64,000 bases of DNA from Polynucleobacter asymbioticus QLW-P1DMWA-1 (GCF_000016345.1 NC_009379.1:682001-746000); one strand, 5' to 3'; shown: positions 52,477 through 62,367, counted from the first letter of the stretch. Notes: generated from the sequence alone by a model not told the origin. Numbers and translations are program-made.

Positions 52477-55173
52477 ATGGCCGCAGTTCCAGAACAGTTT
52501 TTAGGTAAGCAAAATGCGCAGGACGTAGATCCTGGAGAAACACAAGAATGGTTGCAGGCACTCGATGGTGTCATCCGCACTGAAGGCGCTGAGCGCGCTG
52601 CTTATTTAATTGATCAGCAAATTTCTCATGCACGTGTCAATGGCGTGAATCAACCATTTCATGCAGAGACGCCTTACATCAATACGATTCCTGTAGAGAA
52701 TCAAGCGCGATTACCAGGCGATCAAAATGTAGAGCATCGCATTCGTTCATACACTCGTTGGAACGCAATGGCGATGGTTCTGCGCGCAAATAAAGATACC
52801 AACGTAGGCGGACATATTTCCTCGTTTCAATCTGCAGCGACTTTGTATGACGTAGGCTTTAATCATTTCTGGCATGCACCTTCTCCTGAGCATGGTGGCG
52901 ACTTAATTTTTGTTCAAGGACACTCTGCACCAGGTGTATATGCACGGGCATATATGTTGGGCCGTTTAGCGGACGAGCAATTAGATAACTTCCGTCAAGA
53001 GGTTGGGGGCAAAGGTATTTCATCCTATCCGCATCCTTGGTTAATGCCCGATTTCTGGCAGTTCCCTACAGTGTCGATGGGTCTGGGCCCAATCATGGCG
53101 ATTTATCAAGCCCGCTTTATGAAGTACTTGAGGGATCGTGGCTTTATTCAAGAGCAAGGCCGCAAAGTTTGGGCTTTCTTGGGTGATGGTGAAACTGATG
53201 AGCCTGAATCTTTGGGCGCGATCGGTATGGCCGGTCGTGAGAAGTTGGATAACTTGATATTCGTAATTAATTGCAACTTACAGCGTTTAGATGGACCTGT
53301 TCGCGGTAACGGAAAAATCATTCAAGAATTGGAAAGTGAATTCCGAGGCGCTGGCTGGAATGTTCTTAAAGTAGTTTGGGGTGGTCAGTGGGATGCGTTG
53401 TTTGCACGGGATAAGAAAGGTATCTTAATGCAACGTCTTGGCGAAATTGTTGATGGTCAATATCAAACAATGAAGGCAAAGAATGGTGCCTATGTTCGAG
53501 AAATTGTTTTCAACACTCCTGAGTTAAAAGCCCTGGTAAGTGACTGGAGCGATGATGAGATTTGGCAGCTTAATCGTGGCGGACATGATCCCCATAAGGT
53601 CTATGCCGCTTTCCATGCTGCCGTAAACCATAAAGATCAGCCAACGGTAATCTTGGCCCATACTATTAAAGGCTACGGCATGGGCGGCTCTGGTGAGGCA
53701 ATGAATATTGCTCACCAAGCTAAGAAGATGAATGCGGATGACGTGCGTCGCTTCCGCGATCGTTTTGAAATTCCAGTAAAAGATGAGCATCTAGATGAGA
53801 TGCCTTTAGTGAAATTCGCTGAAGGTAGTGCTGAACTTGAATATATGAAAGCGCGTCGGAATGAATTGGGTGGATATCTCCCGCAGCGTCGCCAAAAAGC
53901 AGATAGCTTGCCTGTACCCGCACTAGATGTTTTTGCTCCATTGCTAGAGGCAACTACCGAAGGCCGTGAAATTTCTACAACAATGGCTTTTGTTCGCATG
54001 CTCAACACAGTAGTGCGCGATAAGGTTTTGGGCAAACGGGTAGTGCCTATTGTTCCTGATGAATCACGTACTTTTGGTATGGAAGGTATGTTCCGTCAAT
54101 TGGGTATTTGGAATCAATTGGGACAGTTATATACCCCAGAAGACCACGATCAATTGATGTTCTATAAAGAGGATCAGCACGGTCAGATTTTGCAGGAGGG
54201 TATTAACGAGGCAGGTGGTATGTGCGACTGGATCGCAGCTGCTACTTCTTACTCGACCCATGGTGTTCCCATGTTGCCGTTCTATATTTTCTACTCCATG
54301 TTTGGTTTCCAACGTATCGGTGACTTAGCGTGGGCTGCAGGAGATATGCGTAGCCGTGGATTCCTATTAGGTGGTACTGCCGGTAGAACCACACTCAATG
54401 GTGAAGGCTTACAGCATGAAGATGGCCATAGCCACCTGTGGAGTGGTGCAGTTCCGAATTGCATTAGCTATGACCCAACATTCTCATTTGAGTTGGCTGT
54501 AGTAATCCAAGATGGTATGCGTCGCATGTTGGAAGTTCAGGAGGATGTGTATTACTACGTCACTTTAATGAACGAAAACTATGCTCATCCAGCTATGCCA
54601 AAAGGTGCTGAGAAAGACATCATTAAGGGAATGTACAAGCTCAAGTCAGTTGGTGATGACAAGGCTAAATTGCGCGTGCAGCTCTTGGGCTCAGGTACGA
54701 TTTTCCGTGAAGTGATTGAGGCAGCTGAGATGCTACACAAAGATTGGGGTATTGCCTCTGATTTGTGGGGCTGTCCAAGCTTTACAGAATTGGGTCGTGA
54801 TTGGACTGCAGTGCATCGTGCCAACCTACTTAATCCATCAGCAACACCAGCACTCTCACATGTGGAGAAGTGCCTCAAGGACACTTCTGGTCCTGTGATT
54901 GCGGCTACAGACTACGTACGTTTATTTGCTGAGCAAATTCGTCCAGCCATTCAACACTTAGGACGTCGTTATGAGGTGTTAGGTACCGATGGTTTTGGTC
55001 GCTCGGATACTCGTGAGAAGCTCCGTGACTTCTTTGAAGTAGATCGTCGCTGGGTGGTAATCACTGCTTTGAGATCTTTAGTTGATGCCGGTCAATTGGA
55101 TCGTCAAAAATTGGCTGAAGCCATCAAGAAGTATGAGATTGATGCCACTAAACCTAACCCAATGACGGTTTAA
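52477..55173 (+). CDS. aceE: Pyruvate dehydrogenase E1 component
   Basis: Homodimeric thiamine-diphosphate E1 that decarboxylates pyruvate. 898 residues, as for E. coli-type AceE. The ThDP motif is GDGETDEPESLGAIGMAGREKLDNLIFVINCNLQ in two pieces (GDGETDEPE ... NCNLQ, about 246-275); the C-terminal part contains the transketolase-like pyrimidine domain (EGLQHEDGHSH). First gene of aceE-aceF-lpdA, 14 bp before aceF. Confidence 0.97.
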   Translation: MAAVPEQFLGKQNAQDVDPGETQEWLQALDGVIRTEGAERAAYLIDQQISHARVNGVNQPFHAETPYINTIPVENQARLPGDQNVEHRIRSYTRWNAMAMVLRANKDTNVGGHISSFQSAATLYDVGFNHFWHAPSPEHGGDLIFVQGHSAPGVYARAYMLGRLADEQLDNFRQEVGGKGISSYPHPWLMPDFWQFPTVSMGLGPIMAIYQARFMKYLRDRGFIQEQGRKVWAFLGDGETDEPESLGAIGMAGREKLDNLIFVINCNLQRLDGPVRGNGKIIQELESEFRGAGWNVLKVVWGGQWDALFARDKKGILMQRLGEIVDGQYQTMKAKNGAYVREIVFNTPELKALVSDWSDDEIWQLNRGGHDPHKVYAAFHAAVNHKDQPTVILAHTIKGYGMGGSGEAMNIAHQAKKMNADDVRRFRDRFEIPVKDEHLDEMPLVKFAEGSAELEYMKARRNELGGYLPQRRQKADSLPVPALDVFAPLLEATTEGREISTTMAFVRMLNTVVRDKVLGKRVVPIVPDESRTFGMEGMFRQLGIWNQLGQLYTPEDHDQLMFYKEDQHGQILQEGINEAGGMCDWIAAATSYSTHGVPMLPFYIFYSMFGFQRIGDLAWAAGDMRSRGFLLGGTAGRTTLNGEGLQHEDGHSHLWSGAVPNCISYDPTFSFELAVVIQDGMRRMLEVQEDVYYYVTLMNENYAHPAMPKGAEKDIIKGMYKLKSVGDDKAKLRVQLLGSGTIFREVIEAAEMLHKDWGIASDLWGCPSFTELGRDWTAVHRANLLNPSATPALSHVEKCLKDTSGPVIAATDYVRLFAEQIRPAIQHLGRRYEVLGTDGFGRSDTREKLRDFFEVDRRWVVITALRSLVDAGQLDRQKLAEAIKKYEIDATKPNPMTV

Positions 55174-55187
55174 GAAGAGATAAATTC

Positions 55188-56792
55188 ATGAGTCAAATAA
55201 TCGAAATTAAAGTTCCCGATATTGGTGATTACAAAGACGTTCCAGTCATTGAAGTTCTGGTTAAGCCTGGTGATCAAGTAGAGAAAGAGCAATCTATTGT
55301 TGTTCTTGAGTCCGATAAAGCCACGATGGATGTTCCTTCTTCTCACTCTGGAATTGTGAAAGAAGTGAAGGTCAAGGTTGGCGATAACCTTTCTGAGGGA
55401 TCGGTTGTGATCATGTTGGAGGAGGGCGCTGCTGCAGCCGCACCAACTCCAACAGCAAGTGCGCCAGCACCCGTTGCGGTCGAGGCTAGTTCGGGCGGAG
55501 CGCCAATCGAAATTAAAGTTCCCGATATCGGTGATTACAAAGACGTTCCAGTCATTGAAGTTCTGGTTAAGGCTGGTGACAAAGTTGAAAAAGAACAATC
55601 CATTGTTGTTCTAGAATCTGATAAAGCAACGATGGATGTTCCTTCTTCTCACGCTGGAATTGTGAAAGAAGTGAAGGTCAAAGTTGGCGACAACCTTTCT
55701 GAGGGGTCGGTTGTAGTGATCTTAGAGGGAGGCTCTGCAGTTGCTACTCCACCAGCAGTGTCTTCTGCAGCTCCTGCTCCTGCTGCGACTAAAGCGGTAG
55801 CAGTAGAGCCGCCAATTGCTCGGGCTCCGGCACCTCCTCCGGTGAGCAATACGCCGGCTCCAATAGATGCCGCATTGAGTCACGCCAGTCCTTCTGTTCG
55901 TAAGTTCGCTCGCGAACTCGGTGTCACTATCACCCAGGTAAAAGGATCTGGTCCTAAAGGCCGCATTACTCAGGAAGACGTCCAGGCATTTGTTAAAGCG
56001 GCTATGAGTGGTGGCGCTGGTAATCCTGCTGCTGCACCCAGTGGTGATAGTTTGGGTGGACTCAATATTATTCCTTGGCCTAAAGTTGATTTCGCTAAGT
56101 TTGGTGAGATCGAGCGTCAACCATTAAATCGCATTAAGAAACTCACTGCTGCCAATCTCGGCCGTAACTGGATCATGATTCCTGCTGTGACATATCACGA
56201 AGATGCGGATATCACTGATTTAGAAGCATTCCGAGTATTGACTAATAAAGAGAATGAAAAGAAGGGTGTCAAAATTACGATGCTCGCCTTCTTAATGAAG
56301 GCTGCAGTAGCTGCCTTGAAAAAATACCCAGAATTTAATAGTTCCTTGGATGGTGATGATTTGATATTGAAGAAGTATTTCAATATTGGTTTTGCTGCTG
56401 ATACCCCTACCGGTTTAGTGGTGCCTGTCATTAAAGACGTAGATAAAAAAGGTATCTTTGATTTAGCTAAAGAAACTTCTGACTTGGCCGCCTTGGCCCG
56501 TGATGGCAAGCTGAAACCCGAGCAAATGCAAGGTGCTAGCTTCACTATTTCCTCTTTAGGAGGTATCGGCGGTACCTATTTCTCCCCGATCGTGAATGCG
56601 CCAGAAGTGGCTATTTTAGGTGTGAGTAAGGCTGCTATGAAGCCAGTATGGGACGGTAAGCAATTTGTCCCACGCCTGATTTGCCCATTGTCATTATCTG
56701 CAGATCATCGTGTGATTGATGGCGCCTTAGCGACACGTTTTAACGTGTACATTGCTCAACTTTTAGCCGACTTCCGTCGCGCTAGTCTGTAA
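55188..56792 (+). CDS. aceF: Pyruvate dehydrogenase E2 (dihydrolipoamide acetyltransferase)
   Basis: Core enzyme of the complex, 534 residues. Two tandem lipoyl domains with lipoylated Lys44 and Lys146 (ESDKATMD), Ala/Pro-rich linkers, a peripheral-subunit-binding domain (about 231-268, SPSVRKFARELGVTITQVKG) and a catalytic domain with His507 and Asp511 (DHRVIDGA). The two lipoyl repeats are nearly identical at DNA level. Ends 9 bp before lpdA. Confidence 0.97.
   Translation: MSQIIEIKVPDIGDYKDVPVIEVLVKPGDQVEKEQSIVVLESDKATMDVPSSHSGIVKEVKVKVGDNLSEGSVVIMLEEGAAAAAPTPTASAPAPVAVEASSGGAPIEIKVPDIGDYKDVPVIEVLVKAGDKVEKEQSIVVLESDKATMDVPSSHAGIVKEVKVKVGDNLSEGSVVVILEGGSAVATPPAVSSAAPAPAATKAVAVEPPIARAPAPPPVSNTPAPIDAALSHASPSVRKFARELGVTITQVKGSGPKGRITQEDVQAFVKAAMSGGAGNPAAAPSGDSLGGLNIIPWPKVDFAKFGEIERQPLNRIKKLTAANLGRNWIMIPAVTYHEDADITDLEAFRVLTNKENEKKGVKITMLAFLMKAAVAALKKYPEFNSSLDGDDLILKKYFNIGFAADTPTGLVVPVIKDVDKKGIFDLAKETSDLAALARDGKLKPEQMQGASFTISSLGGIGGTYFSPIVNAPEVAILGVSKAAMKPVWDGKQFVPRLICPLSLSADHRVIDGALATRFNVYIAQLLADFRRASL
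55199..55722 (+). repeat. Tandem lipoyl-domain repeat inside aceF
   Basis: The segments beginning at 55199 and 55505 (306 bp, 102 codons apart) are about 215 bp long and almost the same base for base, including synonymous positions over long runs, so they come from a recent duplication or gene conversion. Confidence 0.85.
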
Positions 56793-56801
56793 GGAGGGTG
56801 T

Positions 56802-58586
56802 ATGGCTAAGCAAACAATCCTCGTTCCAGATATTGGTGACTACTCAGATGTGCCAGTGATTGAAGTGCTGGTCAAGGTTGGAGATGTGATTGAAAAAGAG
56901 CAGCCTCTATTAGTTCTTGAATCAGATAAAGCAACTATGGAAGTGCCGGCAGATGCCAGTGGAACGATTACTAGTATTACAGTGAAATTGGGCGACAAAG
57001 TGAGCAAGGGTTCTGTCATCGCTGAAATTGAAGCCAGCGCTGGTGCAGCCAAGCCCGCTCCTGCCGTAGCGCCTATCGCGGCTCCAGCGCCAGCCGCAGT
57101 TTCTGCTCCAGTAGCAGCACCCAAGGCAGGGCAACACAGCGGTAAAGTCGATCATGAGTGCGAAGTATTGGTCCTTGGTGCTGGCCCCGGTGGCTACAGC
57201 GCAGCCTTCCGTAGTGCTGATCTTGGTATGAACACCATCATCGTAGAGCGCTACGCCACATTAGGCGGTGTGTGTTTGAACGTGGGTTGTATTCCATCAA
57301 AAGCATTACTGCATACCACCTCTGTAATGGATGAAGTAAAAACCATGGCTAAACATGGCATCACTTTTGGCGCACCAAAGATTGAAATTGATCAACTGCG
57401 TGGCTACAAAGATTCTGTCATTGCAAAACTCACTGGTGGTTTAGCTGGTATGGCTAAGGCGCGTAAGGTAAAAGTGGTACGTGGCTTAGGTCGATTCTTG
57501 GATGCAAACCATGTTGAGGTGGAGCTTACTGATGGCACAGGCCAAGACTTAACTGGAAAAAAAGAAGTAGTGCACTTTCAGAAGGCCATCATTGCTGCTG
57601 GTAGTCAGCCAGTGAAATTACCTTTCTTGCCAGAAGATCCGCGTATTGTCGATAGCACTGGCGCACTCTTGCTTAAAAGTATTCCTAAAAGAATGCTGGT
57701 GATAGGCGGTGGCATCATTGGTTTAGAAATGGCAACTGTCTACAGTACTCTTGGCTCTCGTATTGATATTGCCGAGATGATGGATGGTTTGATGGCGGGT
57801 GCTGATCGCGATTTGGAGAAGGTCTGGGAGAAGTTCAATGCTGGACGCTTTGAAAAAATCATGCTCAAGACCCGTGCAGCTAAAGCTGAGGTAAAGCCTG
57901 ACGGGATTCAAGTCACTTTCGAGGGTGAAAATGCACCAGCTGAGCCACAAACATACGATCTCGTATTGGTTGCGGTGGGTCGTACACCAAACGGCAAGAA
58001 GATTGACGCTGGTTTAGCGGGTGTGCAAGTAGACGAGCGCGGCTTTATTTCTGTTGATAAGCAAATGCGAACTAATGTTCCTAATATTTTTGCTATCGGT
58101 GATTTGGTTGGTCAGCCGATGTTGGCTCATAAAGCGGTGCATGAAGGTCACGTTGCAGCGGAAGCAGCCTTTGGTGAGAAGTCTTACTTCGATGCCAAGC
58201 AAATTCCATCAGTTGCCTACACTGATCCAGAGGTTGCTTGGGCAGGTTTGACTGAAGAACAATGCAAGTCTCAAGGTATCGCTTATGAAAAGGGCTTATT
58301 CCCTTGGGCGGCTAGTGGACGTGCCATTGCCAATGGACGAGATGAAGGTTTCACAAAACTCATTTTTGATGCCAACACCCACCGCATTATTGGTGGCGGT
58401 ATAGTTGGAACGCATGCTGGCGATCTCATTGGTGAAGTATGTTTGGCGATCGAGATGGGTGCTGATGCGGTAGATATTGGTAAAACCATTCATCCACACC
58501 CCACACTTGGTGAATCTGTTGGCCTGGCTGCTGAAGCCGCACATGGCCACTGCACAGACTTACCACCGGTGAAGAAAAAGTCTTAA
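56802..58586 (+). CDS. lpdA: Dihydrolipoamide dehydrogenase with N-terminal lipoyl domain
   Basis: E3 of the pyruvate dehydrogenase complex, 594 residues. Unlike the E. coli form it carries a lipoyl domain (about 3-78, Lys43 in ESDKATME) and an Ala/Pro-rich linker before the FAD enzyme. Redox disulphide Cys158/Cys163 (GGVCLNVGC), FAD motif VLGAGPGGYSAA, and His-Glu active pair near the C-terminus (HPHPTLGESV). This lipoyl-E3 form is common in betaproteobacteria. A strong terminator follows. Confidence 0.96.
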   Translation: MAKQTILVPDIGDYSDVPVIEVLVKVGDVIEKEQPLLVLESDKATMEVPADASGTITSITVKLGDKVSKGSVIAEIEASAGAAKPAPAVAPIAAPAPAAVSAPVAAPKAGQHSGKVDHECEVLVLGAGPGGYSAAFRSADLGMNTIIVERYATLGGVCLNVGCIPSKALLHTTSVMDEVKTMAKHGITFGAPKIEIDQLRGYKDSVIAKLTGGLAGMAKARKVKVVRGLGRFLDANHVEVELTDGTGQDLTGKKEVVHFQKAIIAAGSQPVKLPFLPEDPRIVDSTGALLLKSIPKRMLVIGGGIIGLEMATVYSTLGSRIDIAEMMDGLMAGADRDLEKVWEKFNAGRFEKIMLKTRAAKAEVKPDGIQVTFEGENAPAEPQTYDLVLVAVGRTPNGKKIDAGLAGVQVDERGFISVDKQMRTNVPNIFAIGDLVGQPMLAHKAVHEGHVAAEAAFGEKSYFDAKQIPSVAYTDPEVAWAGLTEEQCKSQGIAYEKGLFPWAASGRAIANGRDEGFTKLIFDANTHRIIGGGIVGTHAGDLIGEVCLAIEMGADAVDIGKTIHPHPTLGESVGLAAEAAHGHCTDLPPVKKKS

Positions 58587-58606
58587 TTTGTCGCCTCACT
58601 AAAATA

Positions 58607-58632
58607 AAAAGCCCCGAGCAATCGGGGCTTTT
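58607..58632. terminator. Bidirectional terminator between lpdA and phasin
   Basis: AAAAGCCCCGA-GCAA-TCGGGGCTTTT perfect 11-bp stem between convergent genes. Confidence 0.93.
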
Positions 58633-58652
58633 GCATTACAGGCGAAGATCTC

Positions 58653-59207
58653 TCACTTCTTCTTGCTTGCTTTGCTAGCAGCGCTAGTTGTTTTGGCAAC
58701 GGCATCGGTTGCAGTATTGATGTTGGTTTGCGCAACCTCAACTGCATGCTTTACTGCCTTTTGACTTGTTTCATATACATTGTTAGCGGAAGCGATTGCT
58801 TGCTTGAGGGCTTGAACAGCCACATCAGAGCCAGCTGGTGCGTTCTTGGTCCACTCTTCAACAAGGGCATTCATTTTTTCTTGGCCTGCTTGAAATTCTT
58901 TTTCTGCAGATTTAGTAAAACTCTCTTGAGTTTCATGCGCTAATTCATAAAGATGGCGGCTATACGAAATAATTTTTTCAGCGATTGGCTGCACTGTCTC
59001 GGCTTGATGAGCGAGAAGCTGTTGAATATCTTTTACCTCAAGAGCCTTCTTTGCGTTGTTCACACTGTCGCTCAAACTTTGTTTGGCGATGGCCAAATTG
59101 AGTTCAACTAATTTCTCAATACTTTGCAAAGCTTGGTTCGTTAAGCCGCTTAAGGTTTCTAAATTGGCTTTTTGCGCTGCTGCAATTTGTTCTGGCGTTA
59201 AGTTCAT
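58653..59207 (-). CDS. Phasin family protein (PHA granule-associated)
   Basis: 184-residue mostly helical protein typical of PhaP phasins that coat polyhydroxyalkanoate granules: NLTPEQIAAAQKANLETLSG at the N-terminus, a long amphipathic core and a Lys/Ala-rich C-terminus. ATG 59207 is chosen because an AAAGGGA lies 5-11 bases upstream; the earlier ATG (59222) overlaps that site. No PHA synthase is in the window, but convergence with the acetyl-CoA-forming complex is suggestive. Confidence 0.9.
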   Translation of the reverse strand: MNLTPEQIAAAQKANLETLSGLTNQALQSIEKLVELNLAIAKQSLSDSVNNAKKALEVKDIQQLLAHQAETVQPIAEKIISYSRHLYELAHETQESFTKSAEKEFQAGQEKMNALVEEWTKNAPAGSDVAVQALKQAIASANNVYETSQKAVKHAVEVAQTNINTATDAVAKTTSAASKASKKK

Positions 59208-59292
59208 GTCAATCCCTTTCATTTGGGGTAATGCTTCTTTCTATTATGACCTCTAGGGTCGGCTTCAAATTTATGCACCATTGTAGATCAGG

Positions 59293-59311
59293 TATATTGC
59301 AATGCAATATA
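59293..59311. promoter_or_regulatory. 19-bp palindrome upstream of the phasin gene
   Basis: TATATTGCAATGCAATATA is a perfect palindrome about 85 bases before the phasin ATG. Its TGCAA-type core resembles PhaR operators of PHA-producing proteobacteria; PhaR represses phasin genes. The regulator assignment is inference. Confidence 0.5.
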
Positions 59312-59407
59312 ATCACCCTTAGGCCAAGCTTGAACAAGCAGGGTGGGTGTAAAAGAGCCTAAAATCACTCTTTAGTTAAAAATTCTAATAATTTCAGCAA
59401 GTTACCC

Positions 59408-60295
59408 ATGAAACTCAGCCTAGATAATGCAACAGCCCCTATATTTGTGCTGATATGGAGTACTGGGTTTGTGATTGCCCGCTTGGCGATGCCTTATGTT
59501 GAGCCTGCAACGTTTCTATTTTGGCGTTTTGCTGGGGTTCTTACGGCGATGGCTATCCTCAATCTCATATGGCGCATCACTTGGCCAAGTCGGTCGCAAA
59601 TAGGCCATATAGCTGTTGCTGGAACCTTGCTGCAATTTGGCTATTTGATGGGTGTCTGGTTTGCGGTCAGGCTTGGCATGACCGCTGGGTTGGTTGCCAT
59701 TATTGTTGGCCTGCAGCCTATCTTGACTGCTTGGTTTGCAGCTTGGATCTCCGAAAAAGTGTCACCGCGTCAGTGGTTCGGTTTGGCATTCGGTTTTGCG
59801 GGCGTTGCTTTAGTGGTTGCTGAAAAAATTGGTTTTAACCATATTCCTTTTGTTAGCTTCGTTTTGGCATTCATAGCGCTTTTGTCGATCACGTTTGGAA
59901 CTCTCTATCAGAAAAAATATTGCCCCGTATTTGATCTACGTGCTGGATCTTCGATTCAATTCGGGGTTTCAGCAGTGCTCAGCTTCTTCTGTATGTATTT
60001 CTTCGAAACCGGCGTGATGGTGTGGAATGCTTCAGTTATTGGCGCATTATTGTGGGCCATTTTCCCTCTATCTATCGGTTCTATCAGTCTCTTATTTATG
60101 ATGATTCGCAAGGGTGCCGCCACCAAAGTAACGAGCTTGCTGTATTTAACTCCGCCAACTACGGCTTTAATGGCATGGTTCTTATTCAAAGAGCCATTTA
60201 CAGTATTGATGGCAATTGGCCTGTGTTTGACGATGACGGGCGTAGTTTTGGTCAATGCCCGCCAACCCAATACTGTGGCAACCATTGCGGAATAG
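59408..60295 (+). CDS. EamA family drug/metabolite transporter
   Basis: 295-residue inner-membrane protein with about ten hydrophobic segments in two EamA halves, each with signatures such as VLIWSTGFVIARLAMPYV and FALGLAFGFAGVALVVAE-like stretches (WFGLAFGFAGVALVVAE). Substrate cannot be predicted; relatives export amino acids or metabolites. Confidence 0.9.
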   Translation: MKLSLDNATAPIFVLIWSTGFVIARLAMPYVEPATFLFWRFAGVLTAMAILNLIWRITWPSRSQIGHIAVAGTLLQFGYLMGVWFAVRLGMTAGLVAIIVGLQPILTAWFAAWISEKVSPRQWFGLAFGFAGVALVVAEKIGFNHIPFVSFVLAFIALLSITFGTLYQKKYCPVFDLRAGSSIQFGVSAVLSFFCMYFFETGVMVWNASVIGALLWAIFPLSIGSISLLFMMIRKGAATKVTSLLYLTPPTTALMAWFLFKEPFTVLMAIGLCLTMTGVVLVNARQPNTVATIAE

Positions 60296-60402
60296 GGCGG
60301 CTCTATCAAGCCGTATTTATCGAATTGGGGCGAATAAATCCGCCTCCCGCACGGAAATTAATTATCATTCCGTATGTTGAAAGTTTTGGAAGGTATTTTG
60401 GG

Positions 60403-61431
60403 ATGCATTTGAATCGGTTTTGGTTGTTGGTAGCTTCTTTATTCTTTACCTTTGCGGTATTGGGAAACGCGTCAGCAAATACCTCTAAGAGTAAAGATAA
60501 GCCCGCTAAAACTACCACCAAGGTAGCCACCCAATCTACCAAAAAAGTAGTAGTGAGGTCTCCTAAAACGCCCAAGACCGTGCGAGTAACTGTGACGCGT
60601 TCTACTGGCCCAGTAGTTGCTGCACCCCCATCACTAGCAACAGCGTTGGGATTGCGTGGCCAACATGACAACCTGAGTTTGAAGTCAAGCGTTGCGATGG
60701 TAGTTAATCAAGATACCAAAGAAGTATATTTCGAAAAAAATCCTTCAGTGAGCTTGCCAATTGCATCCATTACTAAGTTGATGACTGCAATGGTGGTGCT
60801 CGATTCTAAATTACCCCTTAATGAAACCATTGTTATCAATGAGCAAGATGTTTATATTTACAAACACTCTCGTTTAGCCGGAGGAACTGCTTTGAGTCGT
60901 GAAGATGCATTACATCTTGCACTCATGTCTTCTGAGAACCGTGCTGCATATACCTTAGGGAGAAATTATCCAGGTGGAATTCCGGCCTTTGTAGATGCAA
61001 TGAATCGTAAGGCAAAAGAATTGGGTATGGACCATTCTCATTTTGCAGATCCTACTGGATTGATGAGTGAGAACGTTTCTTCCGCTGAAGATTTAACCCG
61101 CATGTTGAACGCAGCCTATCAATATAAGTTGATTCGTGAATTTTCTACATGGCCAGATCTCACCATGGTGATTGCAAATCGCCCGCAAAAATTTCTGAAT
61201 ACCAATCGTTTGGTGCGTTCTGGAGATATGGATATCGGTCTGCAAAAAACAGGTTTTATTAATGCCGCCGGAAAGTGTTTGGTAATGCAAGCGCGCGTGA
61301 ATAACACACCACTTCTATTGGTCTTTTTAGATTCTGTAGGAACACAATCACGTTTTGCTGATGCAGTTCGTGTGCGTGATTGGTATGAACGCATGCCATC
61401 TGGTGCGCCACCCATACGTCGCTTAATGTAA
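60403..61431 (+). CDS. pbpG: D-alanyl-D-alanine endopeptidase (PBP7-like)
   Basis: Periplasmic murein hydrolase cleaving cross-bridges, 342 residues. Signal peptide (about 1-25, ending ASA), then an unusually basic Lys/Thr/Pro-rich linker (about 26-65), then the S11 domain with SxxK at 122-125 (SITK), SxN at 177-179 (SSEN) and KTG (QKTGFIN). The ATG at 60403 is chosen because an open frame running further upstream (from 60022) has no signal-like sequence and overlaps the transporter gene. Confidence 0.92.
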   Translation: MHLNRFWLLVASLFFTFAVLGNASANTSKSKDKPAKTTTKVATQSTKKVVVRSPKTPKTVRVTVTRSTGPVVAAPPSLATALGLRGQHDNLSLKSSVAMVVNQDTKEVYFEKNPSVSLPIASITKLMTAMVVLDSKLPLNETIVINEQDVYIYKHSRLAGGTALSREDALHLALMSSENRAAYTLGRNYPGGIPAFVDAMNRKAKELGMDHSHFADPTGLMSENVSSAEDLTRMLNAAYQYKLIREFSTWPDLTMVIANRPQKFLNTNRLVRSGDMDIGLQKTGFINAAGKCLVMQARVNNTPLLLVFLDSVGTQSRFADAVRVRDWYERMPSGAPPIRRLM

Positions 61432-61441
61432 GGTGTTTGAG

Positions 61442-62275
61442 TTAGGCGGAAGTGCCTGGCTCACCAATCTTGGGTTTGTAGCCCATCCCCTTGGAGATTT
61501 GCAAGGCGGTGTCTTGTAAGGAGCGCAACCAGTCAGCCTGTATACGGTCAGTTGGGGCGCTAAGTGATAGGCCGGCAACGAGTTTTCCAGTGTCATCCAA
61601 AATAGCCGCAGCAATGCAACTCACCCCAAGCTCTAATTCTTCATTGTCACGAGCGTTACCCACTTTTCTTACGAGATTGAGTTCGGTTTCCAGTTTGCTT
61701 AAATCGGTAATGCTGTTGCGGGTATGACCCGATAAACCGGTGCGAGTGACATAAGCACGTACTTGATTGGGATCATCGCTTGCCAAAAATAACTTGCCAA
61801 CAGATGTGAGGTGAAGGGGTGCTCGACCGCCGATTGCTCGAACCACCTGCATTCCCGAGCGTTCGCTATAGGCGCGATCAACATAAACAATTTCATCGCC
61901 TTGACGTACAGAAAGGTTCACTGTCTCACCGGTCACTTTATGAAGAGTGCGCATCGGAGCTTGTGCTGCATCACGTACAGATAATCTTGCCTTAACCAAA
62001 TTGCCAAGCTCTAAGAGTTTTAAACCGAGGCGATAGGTGCCACCATCACCACGTTCAACTAAACGACATGCCACCATGTCATTTAGGATGCGGTGTGCTG
62101 TAGAGGGGTGAAGTCCAGTTTGTTCAGCCAGATTTTTTAGGCTGCTCGATTCTTCTTGTTCTGACAACGCATCAAGCAAGTTCATCATGCGCTCAACTAC
62201 CTGGATAGCAGTTTTTGCAACTTCTCCGGTAGTTTTAGAGGTTTTGACAGTTTTGCTAGTGTTCATGCCACCCAT
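61442..62275 (-). CDS. IclR family transcription regulator
   Basis: 277 residues: winged helix-turn-helix (ERMMNLLDALSEQEESSSLKNLAEQTGLHPSTAHRILNDMV in pieces, about 28-70) and the C-terminal effector domain (about 110-265, VSCIAAAILDDTGKLVAGLSLS). Effector unknown. ATG 62275 or 62266 could start it. Convergent with pbpG, and no catabolic operon is adjacent, so its target is unclear. Confidence 0.92.
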   Translation of the reverse strand: MGGMNTSKTVKTSKTTGEVAKTAIQVVERMMNLLDALSEQEESSSLKNLAEQTGLHPSTAHRILNDMVACRLVERGDGGTYRLGLKLLELGNLVKARLSVRDAAQAPMRTLHKVTGETVNLSVRQGDEIVYVDRAYSERSGMQVVRAIGGRAPLHLTSVGKLFLASDDPNQVRAYVTRTGLSGHTRNSITDLSKLETELNLVRKVGNARDNEELELGVSCIAAAILDDTGKLVAGLSLSAPTDRIQADWLRSLQDTALQISKGMGYKPKIGEPGTSA

Positions 62276-62286
62276 TGTAGCGATTC

Positions 62287-62300
62287 TGCAAGATATTGCA
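62287..62300. promoter_or_regulatory. Short inverted repeat upstream of the iclR-type gene
   Basis: TGCAA-GATA-TTGCA lies about 12 bases before the gene's ATG. IclR proteins often repress themselves through short palindromes, so this is a candidate operator. Confidence 0.35.
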
Positions 62301-62367
62301 TATTATGAAATGGGATTTTATAAAATTTTCCGCAAAAAAGCGGGGTTCTAATGGGTTTAAAGCGAGA

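Noticed and set aside
60022..60402. 127-codon extension upstream of pbpG in the same frame
   Set aside because: Overlaps the EamA transporter gene and lacks protein-like content; the signal peptide begins at 60403.
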